Assembly: GCF_001424875.1 (NCBI RefSeq)
Contig: NZ_LMCT01000012.1
Span: 441,864-505,863 of the forward strand
Source: Kitasatospora sp. Root107
GTDB taxonomy: Bacteria; Actinomycetota; Actinomycetes; Streptomycetales; Streptomycetaceae
Length of the DNA: 64,000 nucleotides
Reading direction: 5' to 3'
Made by a program: the position numbers and the translations under genes. The notes beneath the pieces are model-generated. The model saw only the letters and a list, made by a program, of their open reading frames with translations, had not been told where the DNA came from and did not search any database. This document shows, in pieces, positions 10,451 through 19,681 of the stretch; within the stretch, counting starts at the first letter, position 1, and each line of letters starts with the position of its first letter.

Positions 10451-12805
10451 TTGAAGATATCCAAGAAGGCCGCTGCGGCGACCGCTGCCGTGGCGGTAAT
10501 CGCCGCTCTCGGCGCGGGAATGCTGCCGGCTACGGCTACCGCCGCGCCGGTCACGGTCACGAACGACCCGGCCGACGCTGTGCAGAACTCACAGGCGGAC
10601 CACAACCTGCCGGGTCCGCTGACCGGCAAGATGGAGGCCGAGCAGAAGGCCGCCATCGAGCAGCTGGTGAACGGCACCGCCAAGGTCGAGACCCACGGTG
10701 GCAGCACCAGCATCAAGCTGGGCCGCGACAAGTTCGTCGAGCTCGCCCGTGAGCGCACGGACAAGATCTTCACCGTCCTGGTCGAGTTCAGCGACCAGGT
10801 CGACAGCACCACCAAGCTGCCCAACGGCAACGTCAAGTACGGTGGTCAGCCCGGCCCGCAGCGCAACATGATCGCGGAGCCGGACCGCACGAAGGACAAC
10901 TCCACGGACTGGCGCGCGGACTACAACCGCGAGCACTACCAGGACATGTACTTCAGCACCACCAAGGACTCGCTCAAGACCTACTACGAGCGTCAGTCCT
11001 CCGGCCGTTACTCGGTCGACGGCCAGGTCACCGACTGGGTGAAGGTGCCGTGGAACGAGGCCCGTTACGGCTCGGACTACTGCGGTCAGCACGTCTGCAA
11101 CAACGCGCAGGACCTGATCCGTGACGGCATCAACGCCTGGGTCGCGGCCGAGAAGGCCAAGGGCCAGACGGACGCTCAGATCAAGGCGCAGATCGCCCAG
11201 TACGACCAGTGGGACCGGTACGACTTCGACCACGACGGCAACTTCAACGAGCCCGACGGTTACATCGACCACTTCCAGATCGTGCACGCCGGTGAGGACC
11301 AGTCCGCCGGTGGCGGCGTCCAGGGCACCGACGCGCTCTGGGCCCACCGCTCCTACGCCTACGGCACCCTGCAGGGCCAGACCGGCCCGGACAACAACAA
11401 GCTGGGTGGCACCCCGGTCGGCGGCACCGGCATCTGGGCCGGTGACTACACCATGCAGGCCGAGAACGGTGGCCTCGGTGTGTTCGCGCACGAGTACGGC
11501 CACGACCTCGGTCTGCCGGACCTGTACGACACCTCGGGCAGCGGGATCGACAACTCGGTCGGCTTCTGGTCGCTGATGTCCTCGGGTTCCTGGCTCGGCA
11601 CCGGCAAGAACAGCATCGGTGACAAGCCGGCCGACCTCGACGCCTGGAGCAAGCTGCAGCTCGGCTGGCTCAAGTACGAGAAGGGCGCCGCGGGCAAGTA
11701 CTCCGCGCACCTGCTCGGCCCGGCGGAGTACAACACCAAGCGCCCGCAAGCGCTGGTGGTCGACCTGCCGAAGAAGACCGTCACCACCGTCATCAACACC
11801 CCGTTCGAGGGTGCCGGCGAGTGGTGGAGCGGTAGCGCCGACGACCTGAACGTCTCGGTGGCCCGTGACGTCGACCTGACCGGTAAGACCTCGGCCAGCC
11901 TGTCGGCCAAGGCCTGGTACGACATCGAGCAGGACTACGACTACGCCTACGCCGAGGTCTCGACCGACGGTGGCACCAAGTGGACTGCCGTCAACGGCAC
12001 GTTCAACGGCACGGCCATCCCGGCCGACCCGGCCGGCAACGCCGGTCTGACCGGTGACTCGGCCGGCAAGTGGGGCGACCTGTCCTACTCGCTGGACGCC
12101 TACGCCGGCAAGGCCGTCAAGGTCCGGTTCCACTACACCACCGACGGTGGCGTGCACCTCAAGGGCCTCGCGCTCGACAACATCGTCGTCAGCGCGAACG
12201 GTGCCCCGGTCTTCACCGACACGGTGGAGAACGGCGACAACGGCTGGACCGCGGTCGGCTTCTCGCGGATCAACGGCAGCTTCTCGAAGGACTACGAGCA
12301 GCACTACCTGGTCGAGAACCGTCAGTACATCTCGTACGACGAGACCCTCAAGACCGGCCCGTACTCCTTCGGTTCGACCGCCAAGCCCGACTGGGTCACG
12401 CACTACGCGAACCAGAACGGCCTCCTGATCTGGCTGTGGGACAAGTCGCAGAGCGACAACAACGTCACCAACCACCCCGGCCAGGGCCTGATCCTGCCGG
12501 TCGACTCGCACCCCGAGACCCTCAAGTGGGCCGACGGCACCGCGATGCGTCCGCGTCTGCAGGGCTACGACTCGACCTTCGGGTTCGAGCGCACCGACGG
12601 CCTGAAGCTCCCCAAGGCCGACGTGCTGACCACCATCCCCTCCTCGCGGGGCGTCAGCTCGTTCAACGACGCGAAGAACAAGTACTGGTCCGCTGAGAAC
12701 CAGTACAGCAGCGTCCAGGTGCCCAACACCAACACCGCGATCTCGGTCCTCTACGAGAGCTGGAACAAGCTCGAGACCCTGGTCCTGGTCAGCCCCGGCA
12801 AGTGA
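10451..12805 (+). CDS. Secreted M6-family (immune inhibitor A-like) metalloprotease
   Basis: A 784-residue secreted zinc protease. A signal peptide (KISKK, hydrophobic core, cleavage near ATAAP) is followed by a propeptide (about 40-105). The catalytic domain has the zinc motif HEYGH at about 347-351 within HEYGHDLGLPDLYD, and the downstream met-turn region LMSSGSW. The C-terminal part has beta-sandwich domains (about 460-630) of the type found in InhA. M6 proteases degrade extracellular proteins. In streptomycetes the likely role is nutrition or developmental autolysis. The start is taken as TTG 10451, 11 nt after GGAGG, because there is no ATG or GTG between that site and the signal peptide. 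A terminator follows. Confidence 0.9.
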   Translation: MKISKKAAAATAAVAVIAALGAGMLPATATAAPVTVTNDPADAVQNSQADHNLPGPLTGKMEAEQKAAIEQLVNGTAKVETHGGSTSIKLGRDKFVELARERTDKIFTVLVEFSDQVDSTTKLPNGNVKYGGQPGPQRNMIAEPDRTKDNSTDWRADYNREHYQDMYFSTTKDSLKTYYERQSSGRYSVDGQVTDWVKVPWNEARYGSDYCGQHVCNNAQDLIRDGINAWVAAEKAKGQTDAQIKAQIAQYDQWDRYDFDHDGNFNEPDGYIDHFQIVHAGEDQSAGGGVQGTDALWAHRSYAYGTLQGQTGPDNNKLGGTPVGGTGIWAGDYTMQAENGGLGVFAHEYGHDLGLPDLYDTSGSGIDNSVGFWSLMSSGSWLGTGKNSIGDKPADLDAWSKLQLGWLKYEKGAAGKYSAHLLGPAEYNTKRPQALVVDLPKKTVTTVINTPFEGAGEWWSGSADDLNVSVARDVDLTGKTSASLSAKAWYDIEQDYDYAYAEVSTDGGTKWTAVNGTFNGTAIPADPAGNAGLTGDSAGKWGDLSYSLDAYAGKAVKVRFHYTTDGGVHLKGLALDNIVVSANGAPVFTDTVENGDNGWTAVGFSRINGSFSKDYEQHYLVENRQYISYDETLKTGPYSFGSTAKPDWVTHYANQNGLLIWLWDKSQSDNNVTNHPGQGLILPVDSHPETLKWADGTAMRPRLQGYDSTFGFERTDGLKLPKADVLTTIPSSRGVSSFNDAKNKYWSAENQYSSVQVPNTNTAISVLYESWNKLETLVLVSPGK

Positions 12806-12837
12806 GCTCAGCTCAACTGACGTGGTAAGCAGGTGAC

Positions 12838-12873
12838 TTCGGCCCCGCTGGGATTCGTCCCGGCGGGGCCGAG
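12838..12873 (+). terminator. Terminator after M6 protease gene
   Basis: Stem of about 15 bp with two G-U type pairs (core CGGCCCCGC at 12840-12848 with GCGGGGCCG at 12863-12871) and a 6-nt loop. Confidence 0.75.
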
Positions 12874-13102
12874 GTGCGTTCAGCCGACGGTGAGGCGTGA
12901 GAGGCCACGGACGGCCGCCACGCGGCTCGCCACAGTCAGAACCCGGTCGGGCTGCCGAGGTCGTCGTTGCCGACCTCCACGGAGCCGTCCGGGCTCAGCC
13001 TTGGCAGCTCCTTGGTCAGGTCTTGGACGTCCGCTGTACGGGCGCTAACCGGGCGGACGAGAGGGTGGGACACATCGAAGACCCAGCCGAAGAGGAGTTC
13101 TG

Positions 13103-13603
13103 ATGAAGCGTCGGACCGCCACCCGTGCCGCCATCGCCGCCGCCGTCGCCGTGGCCGCGATCGGCACCGTGACCGTCGGTATGGCCCAGGCCGGGGAGGA
13201 AAGGCGCGGCAAGGCCACCGAGCAGGAGATCGCCGCGCTGTTCGACCAGTGGAACGCCGCCCTGCAGACCGGCGACCCGGAGCAGGTCGCCGACCGGTAC
13301 GCGGACGATGCGGTGCTGCTGCCCACCGCCTCACCGCGGATCCGCACCAACCACGCGGAGATAGCCGACTACTTCGAGCACTTCCTGCAGAAGAAGCCGA
13401 AGGGCGAGAAGATCCGCTCGGTGATCAACATTTTGGACAAGGACTCGGCCATCGACGCCGGTGTCTACCGCTTCCACCTCACCGACCCGCAGACCGGCGT
13501 GACCAAGCCGGTCGAGGCCCGCTACACGTACGAGTACGAGAAGCGCGGCGGCAAGTGGCTGATCGTCAACCACCACTCCTCGGTGCTGCCGGCCGAGGGC
13601 TGA
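13103..13603 (+). CDS. Secreted SgcJ/EcaC-type SnoaL-like fold protein
   Basis: A 166-residue protein with an N-terminal signal peptide (KRRTATRAAIAAAVAVAAI..., cleavage near AQA) and an NTF2-like alpha/beta cone domain (about 40-162). Motifs are LFDQWNAALQTGDPEQVADRYADDAVLLP and the C-terminal KWLIVNHHSSVLP, characteristic of the CaMKII-association/SgcJ group. Members are often annotated as oxidoreductases, but catalysis is unproven. GAGGAG at 13091-13096 supports the ATG at 13103. Its last 38 bp overlap the end of the convergent histidine-kinase gene, so the two transcripts are antisense to each other at their 3' ends. Confidence 0.85.
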   Translation: MKRRTATRAAIAAAVAVAAIGTVTVGMAQAGEERRGKATEQEIAALFDQWNAALQTGDPEQVADRYADDAVLLPTASPRIRTNHAEIADYFEHFLQKKPKGEKIRSVINILDKDSAIDAGVYRFHLTDPQTGVTKPVEARYTYEYEKRGGKWLIVNHHSSVLPAEG

Positions 13604-14981
13604 CCCGGAGCGCCGCCCGCAGGCCGATCCGGACGTCCAGCCCGCCCCCGGGGGCGTCCCGCAGGGTTACGCTGCCGCCGTCGTCCGTCACCAGCCGGTG
13701 GACGATGGCGAGCCCGAGGCCCGAGCCGGAACGGCCGGTCAGGCCCTGCCCCCGCCAGAACCGGTCGAACGCGCGGGCCTGCTCGGCGGCGGACATCCCC
13801 GGCCCCTGGTCCAGGATCTCCAGCACCACCTCGTCCCCCGCACCGGCCGGGGTCTCCAGGCGGACGGTGATGATGCTCCGGTCCGGCGAGACCTCCAGGG
13901 CGTTGGAGAGCACGTTGTCCAGCACCTGGTCGAGGTTGCCCGGGCCCACCAGCACCCGCTGCCGCTCGTCCGCGTCACCTGCCAGCACGATGCGCACCCC
14001 GCGTTCCTCGGCGGCCGGGCGCCAGACGGCCAGCCGCTCGCCGACCAGTTCGCGCAGCACCAGCGGCTCGGGGGCGGAGACCTTGGCCTCGGCTCTGGCC
14101 AGCACCAGCAGGCCGCTGACCAGCCGGCTCATCCGGACCACCTCGGCGGTGGCCGACTCGACGTCCTCGCGCACATACTCGTCGTCGACCCCGTCCGCGA
14201 TGTTGTCCAGCGAGAGCCGCAACGCGGTCAGCGGGGTGCGCAACTGGTGCGAGGCGTCCGCGACGAAGATCCGCTGCGAGGCGACCAGGGTGTCCAGCCG
14301 CTCGGCGCCCTGGTTGAGCGTCAGGGCCAGGGTGCGGGTCTCGTGCGGTCCGGTGACCGGCGAGCGCGCCGTGAGGTCACCGTTGCCGAACCGGCTGGCC
14401 ATCTCGTTGAGCTGGCGCAGCGGCCGGGTCAGCCTGCGGGCCACGATCGCGCCGACACCGGCCGCCACCGACAGCACCCCGGCGGCCAGTACGGCCCGGA
14501 ACCCCCAGATCCACCACAGCCGTTCGCTCAGATCGGCGGTCGCGTACCGGATCTGCACCGCGCCGACGATCCGCTCCGGGGCACCCTGGGCGCGGGCCGG
14601 CACGGTGACCACCAACTCGGGCCCCCAGACCGGCCAGGAGCCCCAGTCGACGGTGCTGCGCCCTTCGCCGAGGGCCCGGGCGAGGGCCGGGTCGTCCGGC
14701 CGGGCGACCCGCAGCGGCGACACCGGGGCACCGTCCACCGCGAACAGCTCGACCGTCCCCGGCATCTCCTCCGCGTACGCCTCCGCCACCCGGGCCAACG
14801 CCTGCCGGGCCGGTGCGTCCCGGTCGGCCAGCAGCAGTGCCATGGTGGCGGCCTCACGGCGCACCAACTGCTCGGTCTCCCCGCGCAGTTGGGCGGTCAG
14901 CGTGAACGCCACCGGCACGGTGAAGGCGGCCAGCGCGACCGCGACCAGCAGGACGTAGCTGACGATCAGTCGGCGGATCAC
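13566..14981 (-). CDS. Two-component sensor histidine kinase
   Basis: A 471-residue membrane kinase. It has an N-terminal transmembrane helix (about 5-27), an extracytoplasmic sensor region of about 130 residues, a second helix (about 165-190), and a HAMP domain beginning RRLTRPLRQLNEMA. The HisKA H-box is VADASHQLRTPLTALRLSLD, and the HATPase has the N-box DNVLSNALEVS and G-boxes DQGPGMS and GSGLGLAIV. It phosphorylates the response regulator encoded immediately upstream, with which it overlaps by 4 bp (GTGA), so translation is coupled. The stimulus is unknown. Neighbouring secreted-protein genes make an envelope signal possible. The 3' end overlaps the convergent SgcJ-like gene. Confidence 0.93.
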   Translation of the reverse strand: MIRRLIVSYVLLVAVALAAFTVPVAFTLTAQLRGETEQLVRREAATMALLLADRDAPARQALARVAEAYAEEMPGTVELFAVDGAPVSPLRVARPDDPALARALGEGRSTVDWGSWPVWGPELVVTVPARAQGAPERIVGAVQIRYATADLSERLWWIWGFRAVLAAGVLSVAAGVGAIVARRLTRPLRQLNEMASRFGNGDLTARSPVTGPHETRTLALTLNQGAERLDTLVASQRIFVADASHQLRTPLTALRLSLDNIADGVDDEYVREDVESATAEVVRMSRLVSGLLVLARAEAKVSAPEPLVLRELVGERLAVWRPAAEERGVRIVLAGDADERQRVLVGPGNLDQVLDNVLSNALEVSPDRSIITVRLETPAGAGDEVVLEILDQGPGMSAAEQARAFDRFWRGQGLTGRSGSGLGLAIVHRLVTDDGGSVTLRDAPGGGLDVRIGLRAALRVSPRPAAPRSGG

Positions 14982-15655
14982 TCCGGCTGCTCCTGGACCA
15001 CCAGCCGGAAGCCCACCCCGCGCACCGCCTCGATCAGCACGGCCCCGGCCAACTTCCTTCGCAGCGCTGCCACATGGACGTCCAGTGTCTTGGTCGGGCC
15101 GAACCAGTTGGCGTCCCAGACCGCCTCCATGATCTGCTCCCGGGACATCAGCGCACCCGGCTCCTCGGTGAGGAAGGCCAGCAGGTCGTACTCCTTCGGG
15201 CTGAGCGCCACCTCGGCCCCGGCCAGCCGGACCCGGGCCGCCTTGCGGTCCAGGGTGAGCAGCGGCCCGTAGCGGTCGGGGCCTTGCAGGGCCTGCTGCT
15301 TGGGCTGCACCCTGCGCATCACCGCCCTGATCCGGGCGATCACCTCTCGCACCCCGAACGGCTTGGAGACGTAGTCGTCGGCGCCCACCTCCAGCCCGAC
15401 CACCCGGTCCGTCTCGTCGCTGCGAGCACTGATCACGATGATCGGCACATCGCCCCTGGCCCGCAGCGCCCGGCAGACGTCCAGCCCGTCCGTGTCGGGC
15501 AGCCCGAGGTCGAGGAGCACCAGATCGGGCGGCACCGACACGCTCAGCGCCGCCTGCCCGGTGGTCACCCACTCGACCTCGAAGCCGTACCTCAGCAGCC
15601 CGCGCCGCAACGACTCGGCGACCGGCTCGTCGTCTTCCACCAGCAGTACACGCAC
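14978..15655 (-). CDS. OmpR-family response regulator
   Basis: A 225-residue two-component regulator. The receiver domain (1-115) has the acidic pocket VEDDE, the phospho-acceptor Asp in DLVLLDLGLPDTDG (about residue 48), and the conserved Lys in DDYVSKPF. The C-terminal winged helix (about 130-220) has the OmpR signature SPKEYDLLAFL and DVHVAALRRKL. All phosphorylation residues are intact, unlike the orphan regulator near 33 kb. It starts at GTG 15655, 7 nt after TAGGGT, so it is probably leaderless. It forms a two-gene operon with the kinase. Confidence 0.95.
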   Translation of the reverse strand: MRVLLVEDDEPVAESLRRGLLRYGFEVEWVTTGQAALSVSVPPDLVLLDLGLPDTDGLDVCRALRARGDVPIIVISARSDETDRVVGLEVGADDYVSKPFGVREVIARIRAVMRRVQPKQQALQGPDRYGPLLTLDRKAARVRLAGAEVALSPKEYDLLAFLTEEPGALMSREQIMEAVWDANWFGPTKTLDVHVAALRRKLAGAVLIEAVRGVGFRLVVQEQPE

Positions 15656-15662
15656 GTAGCGA

Positions 15663-15668
15663 ACCCTA
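15663..15668 (-). promoter_or_regulatory. -10 element TAGGGT for the two-component operon
   Basis: Read on the minus strand, TAGGGT ends 7 nt before the GTG start of the response regulator, consistent with a leaderless transcript. Confidence 0.6.
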
Positions 15669-15697
15669 GCCGCCGGTCGCCGATCTTCGGGACCGGG

Positions 15698-16813
15698 TCA
15701 ACGCAGCAGCTCCAGGAAGGCCGCCACCGCCTCCTCGATCTCCTCCGGCGTCCACTCCAGGGCGGCGGACGCGATCGTCATCTCGGTCATCGAGTGGCCG
15801 GGCACCGGCCCCGGCTCGTCCCACCAGCCGAACAGGCCGACGCCCTGCTCCTCGGCCAGCCGGAGCGTGGCCTCGGTCAACTCCCCGGCGCCGTACGGCA
15901 GCCAGAGCTGGAACTGGTGGGTGTGCGGGGCCTCCGGGACCAACCGGGCGCCGGGGATTTTCCGCAGCGTGTCGGCGACCACCTTGGCCTGCGCGACGTA
16001 CGACTCCAGCCTGGGCAGCGTGCGCTCCAGGCCGGCCAGGGCGCTGAGCGCGACCGGCCACTGCTGGTAGAGCGAGCCGCCGTACCGGTGCCGCCAGACC
16101 TTGGCCTCCCGGACGAAGTCGGCCGAGCCGGCCAGGGCGGCCCCGCTGATGCCCTCCAGGGTCTTGTAGAAGGAGACGTAGATCGAGTCGCCGAGGGCGG
16201 CGATCTCCGGCAGCGAGTGGCCCAGGTGGTAGACCGACTCCCAGATCCTGGCCCCGTCCAGGTGGACGTGCACCCCCTCCACCGCACCGACCGCCGCGAC
16301 CAGCTCGTCCCAGCTGGGCAGGATGAACCCGGCGTCCCGGAGCGGGAGTTCGAGCATCAGGGTGCCGAACTTCTCCTCGCAGTCCCGCAGTTCGTCCGGC
16401 GTGGGCACCCGGGGCTCCTCGGTCGGCCAGACCGAGGTCAGCCCGCCGAGGCGCTGGTACGCCCGGTGCTCCCACAGCTCGGGGTGCGACAGCGGGTGCA
16501 TCGCCACCGTGCGGTTGCCGCTGCGGTCGGCCCAGTATCTGAGGGCGACCTGCTGGGCCATCGTGCCGGTGGGGAAGAAGGCCGCGTCCGGCTTGCCGAG
16601 CAGATCGGCGACCTGCTCCTCCAGGGCCCGGATCACACCGTCCCCGTAGAGGTCCTGCGACCGGTCCAGGTCGTACCCGGAGAGGTCCGCGTCGGCGGTC
16701 AGGGTGGCCAGCCGGTCGCGGACCGACTGCGGCCGAGTGCCCGAGAGCAGTCGGCCGCAGCGGTGGAAAGCGTGGAAGCGTCGCTCGCGTGTGGTGAGCT
16801 CAGGTTCGGTCAT
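15698..16813 (-). CDS. Threonine aldolase-like PLP-dependent lyase
   Basis: A 371-residue fold-type I pyridoxal-phosphate enzyme of the threonine aldolase/beta-eliminating lyase family. The cofactor Lys lies in SFYKTLEG (about residue 211), and the phosphate site region is FFPTGTMAQQ. The upstream VHLDGARIW supplies the Asp that contacts the pyridine nitrogen. Expected chemistry is cleavage of a beta-hydroxy amino acid to glycine and an aldehyde. The N-terminal ~45 residues (ERRFHAFHRCGRLLSG) are longer than in classical LtaA, so the exact substrate is uncertain. It starts at ATG 16813. The next gene on the same strand encodes an aldehyde dehydrogenase, which could oxidise the aldehyde product. 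Confidence 0.85.
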   Translation of the reverse strand: MTEPELTTRERRFHAFHRCGRLLSGTRPQSVRDRLATLTADADLSGYDLDRSQDLYGDGVIRALEEQVADLLGKPDAAFFPTGTMAQQVALRYWADRSGNRTVAMHPLSHPELWEHRAYQRLGGLTSVWPTEEPRVPTPDELRDCEEKFGTLMLELPLRDAGFILPSWDELVAAVGAVEGVHVHLDGARIWESVYHLGHSLPEIAALGDSIYVSFYKTLEGISGAALAGSADFVREAKVWRHRYGGSLYQQWPVALSALAGLERTLPRLESYVAQAKVVADTLRKIPGARLVPEAPHTHQFQLWLPYGAGELTEATLRLAEEQGVGLFGWWDEPGPVPGHSMTEMTIASAALEWTPEEIEEAVAAFLELLR

Positions 16814-16853
16814 GCGACCGATCCTGCCTCACCCCTGGCGGCCCCTCCAGTGA

Positions 16854-18404
16854 TTAGCGCGGCGGGTAGAGCGAGTACGACGGGAAGTTGCCGTACAGCT
16901 TCTCGTCCGCCCCTTCCGCCCCGTAGGTCACGGCCTGGACCAGCAGGTCACCGCCGACGAAGGCACCCTTCCAGGACGCGCCGAGCCCGCCGAACACCTC
17001 ATCCCGGTCACCCCGGCTGCGCGGCTTGTTGATGCCGACCTTGAAGGCCAGCAGATCGGGCCCGACCCGGTCGGCGAAGGCGGGGTCGTCGGTGGCCAGC
17101 GAGGCGACCAGCGAGCCGTTGCCCGCGTTCATCGCCGCCAGCAGCTCGGCCTCGGTGTCAACCAGCACGATCGAGTCCAGCGGGCCGAACGGCTCGGAGT
17201 GGTGCAGCGCCCAGCTGGCCGGCGGGTCGAGCACGGCCGCCGGGGCGAGGTAGGCGTCCAGCGACTGACCGGGCAGGAACAGGCCGTCGGCCAGGCTGCC
17301 CCGGCGCAGCGGGACCGCCCTGGCGGCCACTGCGGCGTCGAAGTGGCCGCGCAGCTCGGCCGCCTTGGCGGCGTGGATGACCGGGCCGAAGTCGAGGTCG
17401 GGCAGCGGGTCGGCCGGGTCGGCGACGGCCAGCGGGTGGCCGAACCGCAGCTCGTCCAGCACGCCGAGGTAGGTCTCCAGGAAGGCCGGGAACAGCGAGC
17501 GCTGCACCACGTAGCGCGGGTACGCGGTGCAGCGCTGCTTGGCGTACTCGAAACCCTTCTTCAGGTGCGCGCCGAGCGCCGCCCAGTCGCTGTAGTCCCA
17601 GATGCCCCAGGCGTTCAGGCCCTCCTGCTCCAGGAAGTGACGGCGGTTCAGGTCGGCCAGCGTGGTGGCGGCCTTGCGGCCGTTGGCCCGGCCGCCGACG
17701 AAGGCCAGCGCACCCAGGCCGGCCGAGCGGATCAGCGCGTCGCCGATCTGCCCGCCCATGCCGGAGAGCAGGGTGACCGGCAGTCCGGCCCGGTGCATCA
17801 CCGCGTGCGCGAGGGTGAGGCAGTGGAAACCACCCTGGGAGGGGGTTTTGGCGACCACCGCGTTGCCCGCCAGCAGCTGCACCAGCTCGGCGTGCACCTG
17901 CACGCTCATCGGGTAGTTCCAGCTGGCGATGTTGGAGACCGGTCCGGGCAGCGGGGTGCGGCCGGCCAGCTGACGGTCGATCTGCTCCAGGTACCAGCGC
18001 ACCCCGTCCAGTGCCCGGTCCACGTCCGCGCAGGCCAGGCGCCAGGGCTTGCCGATCTCCCAGACCAGCAGCAGGGCGAGCAGGTCGCGCTGCTCGGCCA
18101 GACCCTCGACCGCAGCGGCCACCCGGGCCTTGCGCTCGTCCAGCGGCACCCGGGACCAGGTGGCGTGCTGCTCGATCGCGAACGCGACGGCGGCCTCGGC
18201 CTCCTCGACACCGATCCGGGGCGGGCCCGGGATCGCGGTGCCGTCTAGCGGGGTGGTGTGCTCGCCCGGCGTGCCGACGGCGCGCCACTCACCGCGCACC
18301 AGGTTGAGCAGCCGGTCGGGGGTGAAGGCTTCGGGCGCGGCCTGGACGCAGCGGGCGTAGGTCTCGGTCCAGGACGTGCCGGGCTTGAGCTGTGGTGCCG
18401 CCAT
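16854..18404 (-). CDS. Aldehyde dehydrogenase-superfamily protein
   Basis: A 516-residue NAD(P)-dependent aldehyde dehydrogenase-like protein. It shows the N-terminal cofactor domain (SNIASWNYPMSVQVHAELVQLLAGNAVVAKTPSQ), a general-base Glu in HFLEQEGLNAW (about residue 258), and a candidate catalytic Cys in YAKQRCTAYPRYVVQ (about 299). The motifs diverge from classical ALDHs (usually ELGGK and GQxC), so this is a distinct subgroup also seen near paaN/paaZ-type proteins. The substrate is unknown. It lies 40 nt upstream of the threonine-aldolase-like gene on the same strand and may act on its aldehyde product, which is an inference from position. Confidence 0.82.
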   Translation of the reverse strand: MAAPQLKPGTSWTETYARCVQAAPEAFTPDRLLNLVRGEWRAVGTPGEHTTPLDGTAIPGPPRIGVEEAEAAVAFAIEQHATWSRVPLDERKARVAAAVEGLAEQRDLLALLLVWEIGKPWRLACADVDRALDGVRWYLEQIDRQLAGRTPLPGPVSNIASWNYPMSVQVHAELVQLLAGNAVVAKTPSQGGFHCLTLAHAVMHRAGLPVTLLSGMGGQIGDALIRSAGLGALAFVGGRANGRKAATTLADLNRRHFLEQEGLNAWGIWDYSDWAALGAHLKKGFEYAKQRCTAYPRYVVQRSLFPAFLETYLGVLDELRFGHPLAVADPADPLPDLDFGPVIHAAKAAELRGHFDAAVAARAVPLRRGSLADGLFLPGQSLDAYLAPAAVLDPPASWALHHSEPFGPLDSIVLVDTEAELLAAMNAGNGSLVASLATDDPAFADRVGPDLLAFKVGINKPRSRGDRDEVFGGLGASWKGAFVGGDLLVQAVTYGAEGADEKLYGNFPSYSLYPPR

Positions 18405-18828
18405 CGGAGTTCCTCCGGTAGGGGGGACGGGGTGGCTCGGGGCTGGGCGTGCTGCGGACGCTGATCAGCCTGGCACGGGGGCCCACGAACTGGACAGCGA
18501 ATCCGCCCCGGATAGGGGTGACCGCGATGCTGTGACCCGGTTCACGGTTGCGGCCCGATCGGCGCGGGTAGACCAGGCCCTCCGGTGGGGCTCGTCACAC
18601 CCTCGGCGGCTGATACGGGGCTCGGTAGTAGACCGGGGCCGGTGGGGCAATATGCCCGGTTCGCCCGATTGGGCAGTCCGATCAGAAGATCATTACTCCA
18701 CCCGCTGAAAAGTTGCGCACCCTTACTGACTACACGCCGTAGTAGGTCACACCATTTTGGGGCACCCGCGGTGACCGTTTACATCTGACTGGTCCCCCTG
18801 TTCCCGACCCACGAGGTGTCGTCGCCCG
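18405..18828. promoter_or_regulatory. Divergent intergenic region before the M23 peptidase
   Basis: 424 nt between divergent genes. I see only short inverted repeats: GGGCA-ATA-TGCCC at 18645-18657 and CTAC-ACGCC-GTAG at 18730-18742. I looked for a cyclic di-AMP riboswitch, common before streptomycete cell-wall hydrolase genes, and did not find its conserved core. Confidence 0.35.
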
Positions 18829-19623
18829 ATGTCTTCCCTTCACCGTGTCACCGCCTGGGTGCGGGAACGCCGGACGGTAGTGGCCTGGAGCGGCGCTCTG
18901 ACGCTGGCCGGCGGCGCACTGCTGATGCCCGCGACCGCTTCCGCGCAGACCGTGCTGCCGACCACCCCGGGCACCTCGGCCTTCACCTCCGCCGCGTTCG
19001 GCTCCGCCGCCCACGGCGGCCCGCAGCAGGCCGCCCTGGTGCAGGTCGCCGCGCCCAGCCCGTACGAGCTGCCCGGCTCCGCCTCCTCGCAGCACACGGT
19101 GACGGTCGCGGACAACCTGGCCCCCGCCCCGGCGCCCGAGCCCGCCCCCGCACCGGCTCCCGCACCGGAGCCTGCGGCCGCGCCCACCCCGGCGCCCGCA
19201 CCCGCGCCCGCCCCGGCCTGGTCCGCGCCCACCCCCGGCAAGCCGATCAGCAACCCGTACGGCGTGAAGAACCCCGACTACGCCGCCGGCTATCACACCG
19301 GCGTGGACTTCGCGGTGTCCGTCGGCACCCCGCTGCTCGCGGTCGGCGACGCCACCGTGGTCTCGGCCGGGTACGACGGTGCGTACGGCAACGAGGTGGT
19401 GCTGCGGCTCTCCGACGGTCACTTCGCCGAGTACGCGCACCTGTCCTCGGTCTCGGTGCGCGCCGGGCAGACCGTGACGGCGGGTCAGCAGATCGGCAAG
19501 GCCGGCACCACCGGCAACTCCACCGGTCCGCACCTGCACTTCGAGATCCGCAGCGCGAACAAGTACGGCGCCGTGATCGACCCGATCGCCTTCCTCTCGG
19601 CGCGCGGCGTCACCGACTTCTGA
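18829..19623 (+). CDS. Secreted M23-family peptidase with Pro-Ala linker
   Basis: A 264-residue LytM-type zinc endopeptidase that should cut peptide cross-links in peptidoglycan. It has a signal peptide (to about residue 39, ASAQ), a variable region (40-100), and a rigid (Ala-Pro)n linker at about 99-136 with scattered Glu. The catalytic domain (about 140-262) has zinc ligands in YHTGVDFAV (H and D) and the active-site/zinc HxH in GPHLHFEIR. All required residues are present. There is no LysM or other binding domain. It is monocistronic, with a strong terminator after it. A role in cell-wall growth or spore germination is inferred from the family. Confidence 0.92.
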   Translation: MSSLHRVTAWVRERRTVVAWSGALTLAGGALLMPATASAQTVLPTTPGTSAFTSAAFGSAAHGGPQQAALVQVAAPSPYELPGSASSQHTVTVADNLAPAPAPEPAPAPAPAPEPAAAPTPAPAPAPAPAWSAPTPGKPISNPYGVKNPDYAAGYHTGVDFAVSVGTPLLAVGDATVVSAGYDGAYGNEVVLRLSDGHFAEYAHLSSVSVRAGQTVTAGQQIGKAGTTGNSTGPHLHFEIRSANKYGAVIDPIAFLSARGVTDF

Positions 19624-19649
19624 TCCCGTACGACAGACGCACGACTCGA

Positions 19650-19681
19650 CGAGGGCCCCGTCCGGCTGGACGGGGCCCTCG
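19650..19681 (+). terminator. Terminator after M23 peptidase gene
   Basis: Perfect 14-bp stem (CGAGGGCCCCGTCC at 19650-19663 with its complement at 19668-19681) and a GGCT tetraloop. Confidence 0.85.

Noticed and set aside
18405-18828. Cyclic di-AMP (ydaO-type) riboswitch before the M23 peptidase
   Set aside because: Expected from the family and the presence of disA, but I could not find the conserved core or paired elements.
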